Assembly: GCF_904846415.1 (NCBI RefSeq)
Contig: NZ_CAJHAR010000027.1
Span: 1 to 49,086 of the forward strand
Reading direction: 5' to 3'
Source: Psychrobacter piscatorii
GTDB taxonomy: Bacteria; Pseudomonadota; Gammaproteobacteria; Pseudomonadales; Moraxellaceae
DNA length: 49,086 bases
Positions within the stretch are counted from its first letter, which is position 1; each line of letters starts with the position of its first letter. Both the position numbers and the translations under genes were made by a program. Positions 17,368-27,463 of the stretch are shown here, one piece after another. Under the pieces are notes generated by a model. The model saw only the letters and a program-made list of their open reading frames with translations, was not told the origin of the DNA and ran no database searches.

Positions 17368-17420
17368 GAGTAGAAGGTTTATGAGAAGTAGTACGATGAA
17401 ATCCAATGCCTTAATAACGA

Positions 17421-17969
17421 TTATTCAATAACTGTATCACTTTTACTGGCAAGCTTCGGATAAGCTGCGCTTTTCAAAAAACGCTGATACGCGATTAATC
17501 CTGATAGATAGTGCTCCACGTCATCAATACGCATTCTAAATGACTGAGGGCGGATAAAAAATCCGTGCAAGATAGTCTGTGAAGCCTTATAGAACATAGC
17601 CATTTCTGGAAAGAAAAAACCATTCATGAGGTGATTGGCGCGTGTATGTAAGGCTTGATAAAAGCTTTGAACATCAAAGCCTACTAACACATCGTGAAAT
17701 TCTGGATAATCGTCTAGCTTGAGTAGCATTTTGTAAAATGCCATGGATAGCTCAAGTAAGGTTAGAAACGTGGTGATGCGATTTTTGATAAAGTCGATAT
17801 ACCCTGCCATATTATCGACCGCGAAACGACAGTAATTTTTTTTGGACTTATAAATAATCAGTTCGTTTGAACAGTAAGACAGCCAATGGTCATGGTGGCG
17901 CTTGTCTGCTATAAAATAATCAAAGGCACGCGTGACACAGTCGAGCCAACTGCATAAACTCTTTATCAT
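17421..17969 (-). CDS. Hypothetical protein
   Basis: 182 residues, no family recognised. Rich in aromatic residues and His (KRHHDHWLSYCSNELIIYKSKKN), predicted mostly helical, no signal peptide and no clear transmembrane span. Good length and an ATG start argue that it is real, but start and function are uncertain. It stands alone between the remnant at 17182 and the 328-bp gap before the cupin gene. Confidence 0.55.
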   Translation of the reverse strand: MIKSLCSWLDCVTRAFDYFIADKRHHDHWLSYCSNELIIYKSKKNYCRFAVDNMAGYIDFIKNRITTFLTLLELSMAFYKMLLKLDDYPEFHDVLVGFDVQSFYQALHTRANHLMNGFFFPEMAMFYKASQTILHGFFIRPQSFRMRIDDVEHYLSGLIAYQRFLKSAAYPKLASKSDTVIE

Positions 17970-17977
17970 TGAACACT

Positions 17978-18092
17978 ATCAACTATATCTCAAAACAACT
18001 GAATAAATAGCATAAAAAACGTCTCCATTTCGGAAGCGTTTTCAATATTAAAATACGATTGGCGGATGTCAGATGATATAGTTGATTCAGTT
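17978..18092. repeat. Interleaved inverted repeats in the 17970-18297 gap
   Basis: ATCAACTATATC (17978-17989) is the exact reverse complement of 18075-18086, and AACTGAAT (17998-18005) is that of 18085-18092. The pairs are ordered A-B-A'-B', not nested. Apart from a terminator at 18013-18042, nothing else is seen in the gap. Confidence 0.4.
18013..18042 (-). terminator. Probable terminator for the cupin gene
   Basis: On the minus strand AAAACGCTTCC, a GAAAT loop, then GGAGACGTTTT and a T run. Two internal mismatches. It is 250 bp downstream of the cupin gene. Confidence 0.45.
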
Positions 18093-18297
18093 TAAAAGAA
18101 ATACAAAGCAACCGAGCGCAGATGTATATGTGATAATTCAAGTGAGGTTAACGCTGTCACTCTTTTATAGAGAATTGACTATATTCAAGATACTGCCTAC
18201 AGCGCATCTAACACATTGAATATGAAAGATTGATGTGTTGGATATTACGTTTATGAGTTACTCAAACAGTTGATACAGTACTTTCCACAAATTTTAT

Positions 18298-18981
18298 CTA
18301 GGCTTCATTTATTTCCAAGCCCACTACTTGGCTTAGATGCCCTGTTTTTAGATATATCGTCGCGCCCTCTCGTCCTGCTGTGATTTGCGCGTACTCACCT
18401 GCAGGCAGACGTAACCACCCCCAACGCTGATAGACTCGGTCATCATCTACCAGCTCGCCTGCAATGACTAACAGCTCTGCGCCATTAAGGATTGGCTCAT
18501 TGAATAACAACTCGCCTGCCTCTATACGTTGCAAGCTCACCTGCTCGACATCATCTGAGAACAGAGGACAAACGTCACGGTCACCTTGTCGCTGCCAATT
18601 GGCACCATCGTGAGTATCGATAGCCACATGATTCGCTTCATCAGGTGACATCTGCCGTAGTTTAACGAAAATCACTGCGCCTTCATCACTATAAGGCCTA
18701 TGACCGGATGCTGGTGGATTGCGCACGTACCAACCTGCCGGATAATGGGTATCGTCTGCAGAAAAAGTCCCTGACAATACTAGAATCTCTTCGCCGCCGG
18801 GATGCAGGTGGTGCGGAAAATAAGAGTTCGGTGCATAACGTACTAGGCTCGTCGCACGAGCCTTCTCTTCACCGATGCGGTCAAGCATCACTCGCTCCAC
18901 GCCATTCTGTGGTGATTTGACCCACCCGTGGTCTTCAGGTGCTAGCGAAGCACGACGTGAAAAATCTGCATTGATACGCAT
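18298..18981 (-). CDS. ChrR-like double-cupin protein
   Basis: 227 residues from the ATG at 18979-18981 (MRINADFSRRASLAP, the usual beginning of this family); a longer start at 19017 is possible. Two cupin folds: the first has a metal site in NSYFPHHLHPGGEEILVLSG (His, His, Glu), the second (GELLFNEPILNGAELLVIAGE) lacks the His set. Related to the C-terminal cupin of anti-sigma factor ChrR, but without the N-terminal zinc anti-sigma domain and with no sigma factor nearby, so it is more likely an enzyme or sensor of unknown substrate. Confidence 0.75.
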   Translation of the reverse strand: MRINADFSRRASLAPEDHGWVKSPQNGVERVMLDRIGEEKARATSLVRYAPNSYFPHHLHPGGEEILVLSGTFSADDTHYPAGWYVRNPPASGHRPYSDEGAVIFVKLRQMSPDEANHVAIDTHDGANWQRQGDRDVCPLFSDDVEQVSLQRIEAGELLFNEPILNGAELLVIAGELVDDDRVYQRWGWLRLPAGEYAQITAGREGATIYLKTGHLSQVVGLEINEA

Positions 18982-19195
18982 AAGGGGTTCCAAAGATAGA
19001 ATGAGTGGCGTCAGCAAGTGAGCCGTTATGAGATATAGATTGGTTATCTAAAATATCGATAACCAATCCTCTTTATGAATATTGCGCTGCTGAGAGCGTT
19101 ACACTGCTCGCTCGTGTCTCGAACAAGGCACGGCCTTAATTTAGTGTCGCTTTATCGAAAAACAAGCGATCAAGGACAAATTATCAATACATCCA

Positions 19196-20059
19196 TTAGC
19201 GTACCAGAATTACAGGGGATAAGGTACTTGCAATGATTTCTGTGGTGGTACTGCCAAGAAACAACTGCTGCCATTTAGAGTGTCCGTAAGCACCAACCAC
19301 CATGATGTCAATGTCGTTGTCGACTTGAAACGTCAACAGTCCATCAACGGCATCAGAAGCAGATAAATGATGCGCCTCAACAACAAAGCCTGCATCTTCT
19401 AATTTAGCAGCGGCGGCACTCATGCTTTGCTTGGCAGCATCATTATGATTACCGACCATCACGATGTGACCTTTTAAACCTTTTAATAAAGAGCTTTTTG
19501 ACACCATCCACGCCGCTTTTATAGACGTCTTACTACCATCAAAAGCAATCATATATGAGCTAGGCTCTTTGAAAGTCTCTGAGCAAATCAGTATAGGGAT
19601 ATCCGATGCGCGAGCTACCGTTTCGATTTGGCTGCCGATATTGATGCGGCTATTCTTGTGGTCTTCACCGCGGCGGCCCATAACGATCGCACGATTTTCT
19701 TCTTTGAAATGCTCGATGCTAGGAAGCAGTTTGCCATGACGTTGATAAATGCGCACATTGACATCCGCAAAGCTGCCTTGGATATGGCTTTTTGCATCTT
19801 GTACTAAGGCGTTGCTATAGCTATTGACGACTTTTGCCCTTTGCTCATCTAGCTGAGACAACTCTTCTAACAAAAACTGGCGGCTGTTTATCCCTATCGC
19901 TCCTGACAGATCACGTCTGACTGAAGCGGGGACGTCGCTGACATGCAGCAACCCAACAGGCAAGTTCAGTTTGCTGGCATACCATGCTGCATAGTCACAA
20001 ACCGATTCAGTCACTGCTGAGCCGTCAATACAGGCTAGAATGTGCTGTGATGTTGTCAT
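19196..20059 (-). CDS. Tandem-domain universal stress protein
   Basis: 287 residues made of two UspA domains (about 5-145 and 155-287). The second carries the nucleotide-binding pattern GAYG-x9-GST near its C terminus. The first lacks the full pattern (GRRGEDHKN). Similar to UspE-type proteins, with a cytosolic role in general stress survival. Start supported by AAGGAC upstream. The 331-bp region 20060-20390 to its right contains no gene that I can see, only the promoter space of this and the next gene. Confidence 0.9.
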   Translation of the reverse strand: MTTSQHILACIDGSAVTESVCDYAAWYASKLNLPVGLLHVSDVPASVRRDLSGAIGINSRQFLLEELSQLDEQRAKVVNSYSNALVQDAKSHIQGSFADVNVRIYQRHGKLLPSIEHFKEENRAIVMGRRGEDHKNSRINIGSQIETVARASDIPILICSETFKEPSSYMIAFDGSKTSIKAAWMVSKSSLLKGLKGHIVMVGNHNDAAKQSMSAAAAKLEDAGFVVEAHHLSASDAVDGLLTFQVDNDIDIMVVGAYGHSKWQQLFLGSTTTEIIASTLSPVILVR

Positions 20060-20390
20060 AATCTGTCCTTAGATGTGTTATTTAATCCCATAAAGCTTGT
20101 TATACATGACCAAGCTATGCCCATTATTTGAGGGATGTTTCTAAAAACCGCTCCCTTAATTTGATGATACCCAATTTGGTCGGTTTCATCCAGCGATGTA
20201 CACGCTTTTCTAGAATCACAAACGTACTAGCACTACGACTCTATATGGTTTACAGGAGTATTGTTTAACATCCTGATGAACTCTGGTCATTGTCTAACCA
20301 CAAGCGTTAGTAAAGTTTGCTACAATACCTCTTTTAGTATTTATGATTCAGTATTTAAGACTTACGTATCGTTATTTAGGTGATTGAATT

Positions 20391-20924
20391 ATGGCAAAGA
20401 ATGCCCTACAGGCTCAACTATTAAAGGCTGGATTGGTCGATAGTAAAAAAGCCAAAAAAATCAGCAAGCAAACGCAGCATGCCAAGCGTATTGGTGACTC
20501 AGAGAGTTTGGAGACCAAAAAAGCGTTGGCAGAGGCTCAAGCGCAAAAGCTTGAGAAAGACCAAAAGCTCAATCAGCAAAAACAGCAAGCTTTAGAAGAA
20601 AAGGCGCTGAGGGCTAACATCATTCAAATGATTAAGCAGCATCAGATAGCCGATACGGATGGTGACGTCAGCTATCAATTCGTCGATGCGTCTAAAGTGA
20701 AAAAAATCTCAATCACTCAGAAGCTATACGATCAAATCGTAGCAGGTCATGTCGTAATTGCACGCTTAGAGGACAGCTATGCGTTACTGCCGCGCCCACT
20801 CGCAGATCGTATCGATACAAAAATGGAAGGGTTTATGGTGGTGTCCAATGATACCGCTGAAGACACGATGGAAGAAGATGATCCTTACGCCGCGTATGTG
20901 ATTCCAGACGATTTGATGTGGTAA
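20391..20924 (+). CDS. DUF2058 family protein (YaiL-like)
   Basis: 177 residues. N-terminal MAKNALQAQLLKAGLVDSKKAKK is the family signature, followed by a long basic coiled coil (about 20-80) and a C-terminal beta-rich domain (YQFVDASKVKKISI to YAAYVIPDDLMW). Described in E. coli as nucleoid/polynucleotide-associated. Molecular role unknown. Followed by a strong terminator. Confidence 0.88.
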   Translation: MAKNALQAQLLKAGLVDSKKAKKISKQTQHAKRIGDSESLETKKALAEAQAQKLEKDQKLNQQKQQALEEKALRANIIQMIKQHQIADTDGDVSYQFVDASKVKKISITQKLYDQIVAGHVVIARLEDSYALLPRPLADRIDTKMEGFMVVSNDTAEDTMEEDDPYAAYVIPDDLMW

Positions 20925-20960
20925 TCACTCGTCTGACTACTCAGACAAGCATTCAGTCAA

Positions 20961-20999
20961 AGCCCCTTCATAGAGCAGCCATTCTATGAGGGGGTTTTG
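20961..20999 (+). terminator. Terminator after the DUF2058 gene
   Basis: CCCCTTCATAGA and TCTATGAGGGGG arms with a short loop, then TTTT. The remainder of the 366-bp gap to 21290 shows no gene. Confidence 0.8.
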
Positions 21000-21290
21000 C
21001 TATCTGCGGTTTAATAAACAGTTTATTATGAAAATCATCAGCCAGTTAATGACAGAGAACGCTTAAGCGTGATGCCTCTCATTCTACTTTATCAGATTGT
21101 CTACTTTATCGGATGGATAGAGCTTTTAATTGAACAGTCACTCAACATTCAGTACAATATAATCCTACTCAATGAAATAAATGACCGTTAGACTCAATAT
21201 AATATTTACGATCACGCAAGAACTCGTGCTTCAACCATATCGCCACAACCTCGAAGCTCTCCTCCGCTCTCTGACTTAGCCGGAAAAATC

Positions 21291-23492
21291 ATGATTAAAA
21301 GAATATCCTTAATACTATTAATATTGATCCTAGCGGCAAGTTTTTTTTATTTTGACCTCAATCAACTACTGACGCTTGAGGGCTTAAAAGGGTCGATGGC
21401 GCAGTTTGATGCGTATAAAGCTCAGTCTCCATTATTGGTTATTGGTGGTTTCTTCTTACTCTATGTGGTCGTCACCGCGCTCTCCTTACCTGGCGCAACT
21501 ATTTTGACGCTGGCAGCTGGAGCACTGTTTGGTTTGGTTCAAGGCTTACTCATTGCTTCTTTTGCTTCTACAATAGGCGCAACGCTTGCATTTTTGACCT
21601 CACGTTATTTGTTACGCGATACCATTAAGCGGCGCTTCCCTGAGCGGCTAGCAGCGATTGATAAAGGGGTTAAAAAAGAAGGCGCGTTCTATTTATTTAC
21701 CCTCCGTTTGGTACCGATATTTCCGTTCTTTTTAATTAATCTATTGATGGGCGTTACCGCTATCAAGTCATGGACTTACTACTGGGTCAGCCAAGTCGGT
21801 ATGCTCGCTGGTACGTTTGTCTTCGTCAATGCAGGGACACAATTGGCACAGGTTGAGAGTCTATCAGGCATATTATCGTTCGACTTGATTGTCTCGTTTG
21901 CGCTATTGGGTTTGTTCCCATTAATCGCAAAAGGAGTGTTGAATATGTTTAAGAAACGCCGTGTCTATAAAAACTACAACAAGCCCAAAACCTTTGACCA
22001 CAATATGATCGTCATCGGCGCGGGTGCTGGCGGCCTTGTCACCAGTTATATCGCGGCGACCGTCAGAGCAAAAGTCACGCTCATTGAAGCGGGCGAGATG
22101 GGCGGTGACTGCTTGAACTATGGCTGTGTTCCGAGTAAAGCCATTATCAAAAGTGCAAAAGTTGCCGAGCAAATGCGCACGGCTGAGCGTTACGGTTTAG
22201 AGAACACCGAGCCGCAGTTCTCGTTTAAAAAAATCATAGCGCGTGTACACGACGTTATCGCTGAGATTGCACCAAACGACAGTGTCGAGCGCTATACCGA
22301 TCTGGGTGTTGAAGTATTAAAAGGGTATGCAAAACTCATCGATCCTTGGACCGTTGAGGTGGCACTCAACGATGGCGGCACCCAGACGCTCACGGCACGC
22401 ACGATTGTGCTTGCCACTGGCGCACGTCCCTTTATCCCGAAACTTCCAGGTCTCGAGGAGACAGGTTATGTCACCAGCGATACTTTGTGGGATAAATTTG
22501 CAACGCTTGATGAAACACCCAAAAAGCTCGTCGTACTTGGGGGTGGCCCTATTGGCTCTGAGCTGGCACAAGCATTTGCACGTTTAGGCTCAAATGTCAC
22601 GCAAATCGAGCGCGGCACGCGTCTTATGAAAAAAGAAGATGAGGAAGTCTCTGAATTTGCCCAAAACGCACTAGAAGCCAGTGGTGTGAAGGTTTTGACA
22701 TCACACCAAGCGGTTCGCTGCGAGATTCGTGATGGCAAAAAGTACATTATCGTTCAGCAGTTGGGTGATGAGGATCAAAGCGGTCAGCAAAAAGGCCTAC
22801 AAGAAAACCTACAACCAGAAATGGCATTTGAATACGATGAGCTGCTGTGTGCAGTCGGTCGTAGCGCCCGTCTTGAAGGTTATGGACTTGAAGCGCTAGG
22901 CATCGAAACAGATCGTACGGTGGTCACCAATGAATATCTAGAAACGCTGTATCCTAATATTTATGCAGCCGGCGATATCGTTGGGCCCTATCAGTTTACG
23001 CACGTGGCGTCGCATCAAGGCTGGTACGCTGCTGTCAATGGCTTGTTTGGTCACTTCAAGAAATTCAAAGTCGATTACCGAGTGATTCCATGGACGACTT
23101 TCATTGATCCAGAAGTTGCTCGTCTTGGTTTGAACGAGCAAGAAGCAATCGATAAAGGGATTGATTTTGAAGTGACGCGCTACGACTTTGAAGAATTAGA
23201 TCGTGCGATTACTGATAGCGCCGCCAAAGGCTTTATCAAAGTCATTACCCCTAAAGGCAAAGACAAAATCCTAGGCGTGACGATAGTAGCTGAGCATGCT
23301 GGCGATTTGATGAGCGAGTTTGTACTAGCGATGAAACATGGTTTAGGACTGAACAAAATCCTAGGTACGATTCATACTTACCCCACATGGGCGGAGGGCA
23401 ACAAATACGTCGCTGGTGAATGGAAGCGCAATCATGCCCCTGAGAAAGTATTGAACTGGTTAGAGAAATATCATACATGGCGTCGTGGTTAG
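21291..23492 (+). CDS. Fusion of TVP38/TMEM64 membrane domain and FAD-dependent disulfide reductase
   Basis: 733 residues. Residues 1-220 form a TVP38/TMEM64 (SNARE-associated, DedA-superfamily) membrane domain with about six segments and the family motif around LRLVPIFPFFLINLLMG (138-154). Residues 236-733 form a class I pyridine-nucleotide disulfide oxidoreductase: FAD motif GAGAGGL (243-249), redox pair Cys274/Cys279 in GGDCLNYGCVPSK, NADH-binding GGGPIGSELAQ, FAD motif YAAGDIVG, and a His-Glu dyad in HTYPTWAEG. It resembles dihydrolipoamide dehydrogenase and mercuric reductase without a heavy-metal domain. Substrate unknown. Upstream of ynjB on the same strand; in E. coli the separate TVP38 proteins YdjX and YdjZ lie near ynjABCDEF. 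Confidence 0.9.
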   Translation: MIKRISLILLILILAASFFYFDLNQLLTLEGLKGSMAQFDAYKAQSPLLVIGGFFLLYVVVTALSLPGATILTLAAGALFGLVQGLLIASFASTIGATLAFLTSRYLLRDTIKRRFPERLAAIDKGVKKEGAFYLFTLRLVPIFPFFLINLLMGVTAIKSWTYYWVSQVGMLAGTFVFVNAGTQLAQVESLSGILSFDLIVSFALLGLFPLIAKGVLNMFKKRRVYKNYNKPKTFDHNMIVIGAGAGGLVTSYIAATVRAKVTLIEAGEMGGDCLNYGCVPSKAIIKSAKVAEQMRTAERYGLENTEPQFSFKKIIARVHDVIAEIAPNDSVERYTDLGVEVLKGYAKLIDPWTVEVALNDGGTQTLTARTIVLATGARPFIPKLPGLEETGYVTSDTLWDKFATLDETPKKLVVLGGGPIGSELAQAFARLGSNVTQIERGTRLMKKEDEEVSEFAQNALEASGVKVLTSHQAVRCEIRDGKKYIIVQQLGDEDQSGQQKGLQENLQPEMAFEYDELLCAVGRSARLEGYGLEALGIETDRTVVTNEYLETLYPNIYAAGDIVGPYQFTHVASHQGWYAAVNGLFGHFKKFKVDYRVIPWTTFIDPEVARLGLNEQEAIDKGIDFEVTRYDFEELDRAITDSAAKGFIKVITPKGKDKILGVTIVAEHAGDLMSEFVLAMKHGLGLNKILGTIHTYPTWAEGNKYVAGEWKRNHAPEKVLNWLEKYHTWRRG

Positions 23493-23605
23493 TTAGGCAT
23501 TTACCGATAAATAACCTAATAGACAAAACAAGCCTGAGATCATCTGGTTGAGCTGATAACTTTTTACTAGCTTAACTAAAATATATCAGTACAACGGACG
23601 CTTGA

Positions 23606-24904
23606 ATGGACGCTATTTCCTCTTTACCGATGCTAAGACGCATTAAGCAATATAGTGCTTATGCAATGTTGCTTGGCATTTGTGTTGGTATTTCTGCCAG
23701 TACGGCATCTACTGATACGGCTACTAGTGACCAAACGCTGTCGCCGTGGCAACAGATAGAAACGCAAGGTAAGAACCAAGACGTTTACTTCTATGCGTGG
23801 GGCGGAGATCCACAGATCAATGCTTATTTACAGTGGGCCGCAGAGCAAGTTGATGATAGGTATAATATTAACTTGGTTCATGTCAAATTAAGCGATACCA
23901 GTGAGGCAGTCAGCCTTGTACTCGCGGAAAAGTCAGCCAACAATAACGATAAGGGCAGTGTTGATCTGGTATGGATTAATGGCGCTAACTTTGCCACCAT
24001 GAATGAAAACTCATTGTTACTCAAGCACTGGGCAAATAAACTGCCGAATTTCTCATTGACTGATCCCAATAATAATCCGACAGTAAATTATGACTTTGGT
24101 GTACCAACCAATGGTATGGAAGCGCCATGGGGACAGGCTTCACTGACTTTTTATTATGACACTCTCTCTGTCAATACACCGCCGACCACCCTCAATGAAC
24201 TCACCACTTGGACAGCACATAATCCTGGACGCTTTAGCTACCCAAAGCCGCCTGATTTTTTGGGTATGAGCTTTTTAAAATATGCCTTGGTCATGCTCCA
24301 TGAGCAGCACGATGCTGACACGGGCGAGAATACCAAAGCGCAATTGAGCCTGCCTGCCACTGAACAAAACACCGCACTCGTACTAGATCCATTGTGGGCA
24401 TTTTTGGATGACTTTCACCCAACGCTGTGGCGTGATGGTGAGCAATTCGTACAGACTGGTGCTCAGATGCGCCGTTTGGTCGATGATACCGAGCTGAGTT
24501 TGGCCTTTACTTTCTCAGCGCCTGAAGTGCCTGCCGCCGTGCAACGTTATGATTTGCCCGAAAGCATACGCAGTTACGCGATGAATGATGGTAGCTTGAG
24601 TAATACGCACTTTGTTGCCATTCCCTATAACGCAAGCCACCCACAAGCCGCGCAGCTAGTCGCCAACTTTTTGATGAGTCCAGAGGCACAGGCACACAAG
24701 CAAATTCCTGCCGTATGGGGCGACAAAACCGTACTGGTCCAGTCGACACTCAGTCCTGAGCAGCAAGCATTGTTTGATAGTAAGCAAACATACCCAAGCG
24801 CCCTACCCTTTGATAGCATCACACGCACAGTGAGTGAACCGCATCCAAGCTGGGTAGATGCCATTATGCAAGGTTGGCAAATGCGTTACGGGGTCAGCCC
24901 ATGA
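23606..24904 (+). CDS. ynjB: ABC transporter substrate-binding protein YnjB
   Basis: 432 residues. Hydrophobic N-terminal signal (about 10-35), then a type-2 periplasmic binding fold: VYFYAWGGDPQINAYLQWAAEQV, DLVWINGANFATM, VPTNGMEAPWGQASLTFYYD, and the C-terminal NFLMSPEAQAHKQ, which match the COG4134 (YnjB) family, often annotated as thiamine-like but of unproven ligand. Translationally coupled to ynjC by an ATGA overlap. Confidence 0.88.
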   Translation: MDAISSLPMLRRIKQYSAYAMLLGICVGISASTASTDTATSDQTLSPWQQIETQGKNQDVYFYAWGGDPQINAYLQWAAEQVDDRYNINLVHVKLSDTSEAVSLVLAEKSANNNDKGSVDLVWINGANFATMNENSLLLKHWANKLPNFSLTDPNNNPTVNYDFGVPTNGMEAPWGQASLTFYYDTLSVNTPPTTLNELTTWTAHNPGRFSYPKPPDFLGMSFLKYALVMLHEQHDADTGENTKAQLSLPATEQNTALVLDPLWAFLDDFHPTLWRDGEQFVQTGAQMRRLVDDTELSLAFTFSAPEVPAAVQRYDLPESIRSYAMNDGSLSNTHFVAIPYNASHPQAAQLVANFLMSPEAQAHKQIPAVWGDKTVLVQSTLSPEQQALFDSKQTYPSALPFDSITRTVSEPHPSWVDAIMQGWQMRYGVSP

Positions 24905-26664
24905 GTCAGGGTTTTGACAAAATAGCAAAGACGCAAGCGCGCGCCCATCCTATTGTCCTTGAACAAACAGACTGGTTTACACGTATTGTAGCGTTGAGTC
25001 CAAAACTCTTGGTTATGATACTGATACTACCTGTGCTGGGTGGTTTGATTGGTGTGGTGTTGCCTGCTTTTGGCTGGGTGCCTGCGCTCGATAGAACCAC
25101 GCTCAACTTACAAGGGTTTATTGAGCTTTGGCAAACGCCAGGACTCACTCGAATGGCCGCCTTGAGCGTTGCTACTGGACTCATCAGCACCCTACTTGCT
25201 TTTATTCTCGCACTGATGATATTGGCAGCCTTTTTTAACAGCGTCTGGCTACAACGTATTGAGCATTTACTAAGCCCTATCTTAGTCATTCCTCATGCTG
25301 CAGCCGCCATTGCGGTAGGGTTTTTGATTGCGCCGTCTGGGATGTTTGCACGGCTCATCTCTCCATGGCTCAGCGGCTGGGCGTTGGCACCAAACGGTAT
25401 ATTGCCACATGACCCTTATGGCATCAGTATCATATTGGGTTTGACGCTAAAAGAGCTCCCATTTCTGTTATTAATGGCATTAGGCGCGTTAGCACAGCCT
25501 GAGCTTGGCAAAAAGCTACGACAGCAATATAAAGTCGCACTCAATCTCGGTTACTACCCGATCACTGCTTTTTTTAAGGCGGTATTGCCTCTGTTATACC
25601 CTTTTTTACGTTTGCCCATATTGGCGGTGCTCGCTTATGCCAGTGCGAGCGTCGAGATGCCATTGATACTCGGTCCTAACACCCCGCCCACGCTCGCCGT
25701 CTCTATCATGAATTGGTTTAATGATGTGGATTTGACCTTGCGTATAAAGGCCTCTGCAGGAGCATTATTGCAGCTGACATTGACGGCAGGATTGGTTGCT
25801 TTTTGGTTAGGCGGTGAAAAAGTCATCAAAGCGTGCTGCGGTGCTTCTTTGATAAATGGCAAACGCCGATATGCGGATACGGCATGGCTGAAAATTACTG
25901 GGGTACTTACTGTCTTCGTTATCGGTTTTATGCTGCTCTCGCTTGTGGGTCTGGCATTATGGTCTATCGCTGGCTATTGGCGATTCCCAGCGATGCTACC
26001 AGAGCAGTTTGTCTGGCTACATTTTGATAGTGCCTTTGCACAGATGGGTACGCCACTTTTTAACACCTTGACTATCGGTCTTGTCAGCACTGCGTTTGCG
26101 ATTGTACTTGCTCTATTGTGCCTAGAAGCCGAGCAATTGCGTGCAAGGTATCTTTCAAACTTGACCAGTTTGATTATCTATTTGCCATTACTGGTGCCAA
26201 GCATTGCTTTTTTGTTTGGCTTGGTGTGGATACAGCAATGGCTCAATTACCAATCAGCATTTTTCAATGTTGCCTTTGCACATGTATTGTTTGTCTTGCC
26301 TTATGTGTTTTTGTCACTTGCCAGTAGCTATCGACGTCTAGATCCTCGCTTTGCTCATGTGGCAGCTAGCCTAGGTGCAGCACCCATTAAGGTGTTCTTT
26401 CAAATCAAACTGCCGCAATTGTTTGCCCCGATTTTGATTGCCATCGCACTTGGTTTGGCGATTAGTTTTGGTCAGTATCTACCAACATTACTAGCAGGCG
26501 GCGGTCGTATCGCCACGATAACGACAGAAGCGGTGACACTCGCGAACGGTGCCAGTAGGCGCACCAGTGCCGTTTATGCCATCATACAAATGGCGCTACC
26601 GCTCATTGGCTTTATACTGGCTTGGATATTGCCAAAGCTATTTTTTAGAAGTGGCGATCGCTAG
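24901..26664 (+). CDS. ynjC: ABC transporter permease YnjC (tandem permease)
   Basis: 587 residues from the ATG that overlaps the ynjB stop; an in-frame ATG at 24874 lies inside ynjB and is less likely. It contains two binding-protein-dependent permease domains with about 12 membrane segments. The coupling motifs appear as NLGYYPITAFFKAVLPLL and SLGAAPIKVFFQIKLPQL. Forms the channel of the YnjBCD importer. An 85-bp gap separates it from ynjD. Confidence 0.9.
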   Translation: MSQGFDKIAKTQARAHPIVLEQTDWFTRIVALSPKLLVMILILPVLGGLIGVVLPAFGWVPALDRTTLNLQGFIELWQTPGLTRMAALSVATGLISTLLAFILALMILAAFFNSVWLQRIEHLLSPILVIPHAAAAIAVGFLIAPSGMFARLISPWLSGWALAPNGILPHDPYGISIILGLTLKELPFLLLMALGALAQPELGKKLRQQYKVALNLGYYPITAFFKAVLPLLYPFLRLPILAVLAYASASVEMPLILGPNTPPTLAVSIMNWFNDVDLTLRIKASAGALLQLTLTAGLVAFWLGGEKVIKACCGASLINGKRRYADTAWLKITGVLTVFVIGFMLLSLVGLALWSIAGYWRFPAMLPEQFVWLHFDSAFAQMGTPLFNTLTIGLVSTAFAIVLALLCLEAEQLRARYLSNLTSLIIYLPLLVPSIAFLFGLVWIQQWLNYQSAFFNVAFAHVLFVLPYVFLSLASSYRRLDPRFAHVAASLGAAPIKVFFQIKLPQLFAPILIAIALGLAISFGQYLPTLLAGGGRIATITTEAVTLANGASRRTSAVYAIIQMALPLIGFILAWILPKLFFRSGDR

Positions 26665-26749
26665 CAGTCTGATCGTTCATAAAAACGGTCATCAAAAACA
26701 AGATTCATGAAAAATATCAGTCGTTAAAAACGCATATAAAAGGTTCTCA

Positions 26750-27394
26750 ATGCCATCATCTCTACAGATAAAAGACTTACAGCTGTTTCGTCAAAACGAG
26801 CGATTACTCAGTATGGATGAGCATATCGCTGGTGGCGACATACTCACCGTAATGGGACCTTCTGGTAGCGGCAAGTCAAGCTTGCTCAACTGGCTGACAG
26901 GATCATTATCCAAGGATTTTACGGCAACTGGCACGGTATGGCTAAACGATCAAGACGTCACTCACCTGCCAGCGCACATGCGTGGTATTGGTGTACTGTA
27001 TCAAGATGCGCTGCTGTTCTCGCACTTGTCAGTGGCAGGCAATATTGCTTTTGCGATGCCAAAAGACAATAAAAACGGCGGTAAAAAACAGCGACTCGAA
27101 AAAATAGCGCACGCGTTAGCACAAGTGGGTTTGGCAGGTATGGGAGATCGGCATCCTGATAACTTATCAGGTGGTCAACAAGCACGCGTAGCACTACTAC
27201 GGACCTTACTTGGCGCACCCAAAGCGATACTACTGGATGAGCCCTTTAGCAAGCTTGATACTCAGCTGAGAAAAGATACGCGCCAGCTGGTGTTTGAACA
27301 AATACAGACGTACAAGCTCCCTGCTATCATGGTGACACATGATGAGAGCGATGCCGAAGCAGCAGGCGGCAAAGTCATTCACCTTGAGCGATAG
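26750..27394 (+). CDS. ynjD: ABC transporter ATPase YnjD
   Basis: 214 residues. Walker A GPSGSGKS (36-43), Q-loop YQD (84-86), signature LSGGQQAR (139-146), Walker B ILLDEP (160-165), H-loop VTHDESDAEA. ATPase of the YnjBC importer. Short for an ABC ATPase because it lacks a regulatory C-terminal domain, as in the E. coli protein. Confidence 0.92.
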   Translation: MPSSLQIKDLQLFRQNERLLSMDEHIAGGDILTVMGPSGSGKSSLLNWLTGSLSKDFTATGTVWLNDQDVTHLPAHMRGIGVLYQDALLFSHLSVAGNIAFAMPKDNKNGGKKQRLEKIAHALAQVGLAGMGDRHPDNLSGGQQARVALLRTLLGAPKAILLDEPFSKLDTQLRKDTRQLVFEQIQTYKLPAIMVTHDESDAEAAGGKVIHLER

Positions 27395-27463
27395 CCAGCC
27401 AACCTTGGACATCATGCTCAAACGTCCAAACACAGTATAAGCGAACCACAAAAGGCAGATCGC

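Noticed and set aside
17344..17381. Hairpin at the end of the coiled-coil remnant as a terminator
   Set aside because: Arms AACCTTC/GAAGGTT pair but no T-run follows, so termination is not supported.
24874..24900. Upstream ATG for ynjC inside ynjB
   Set aside because: The ATG at 24901 overlaps the ynjB stop in the usual ATGA coupling and gives a normal N terminus.
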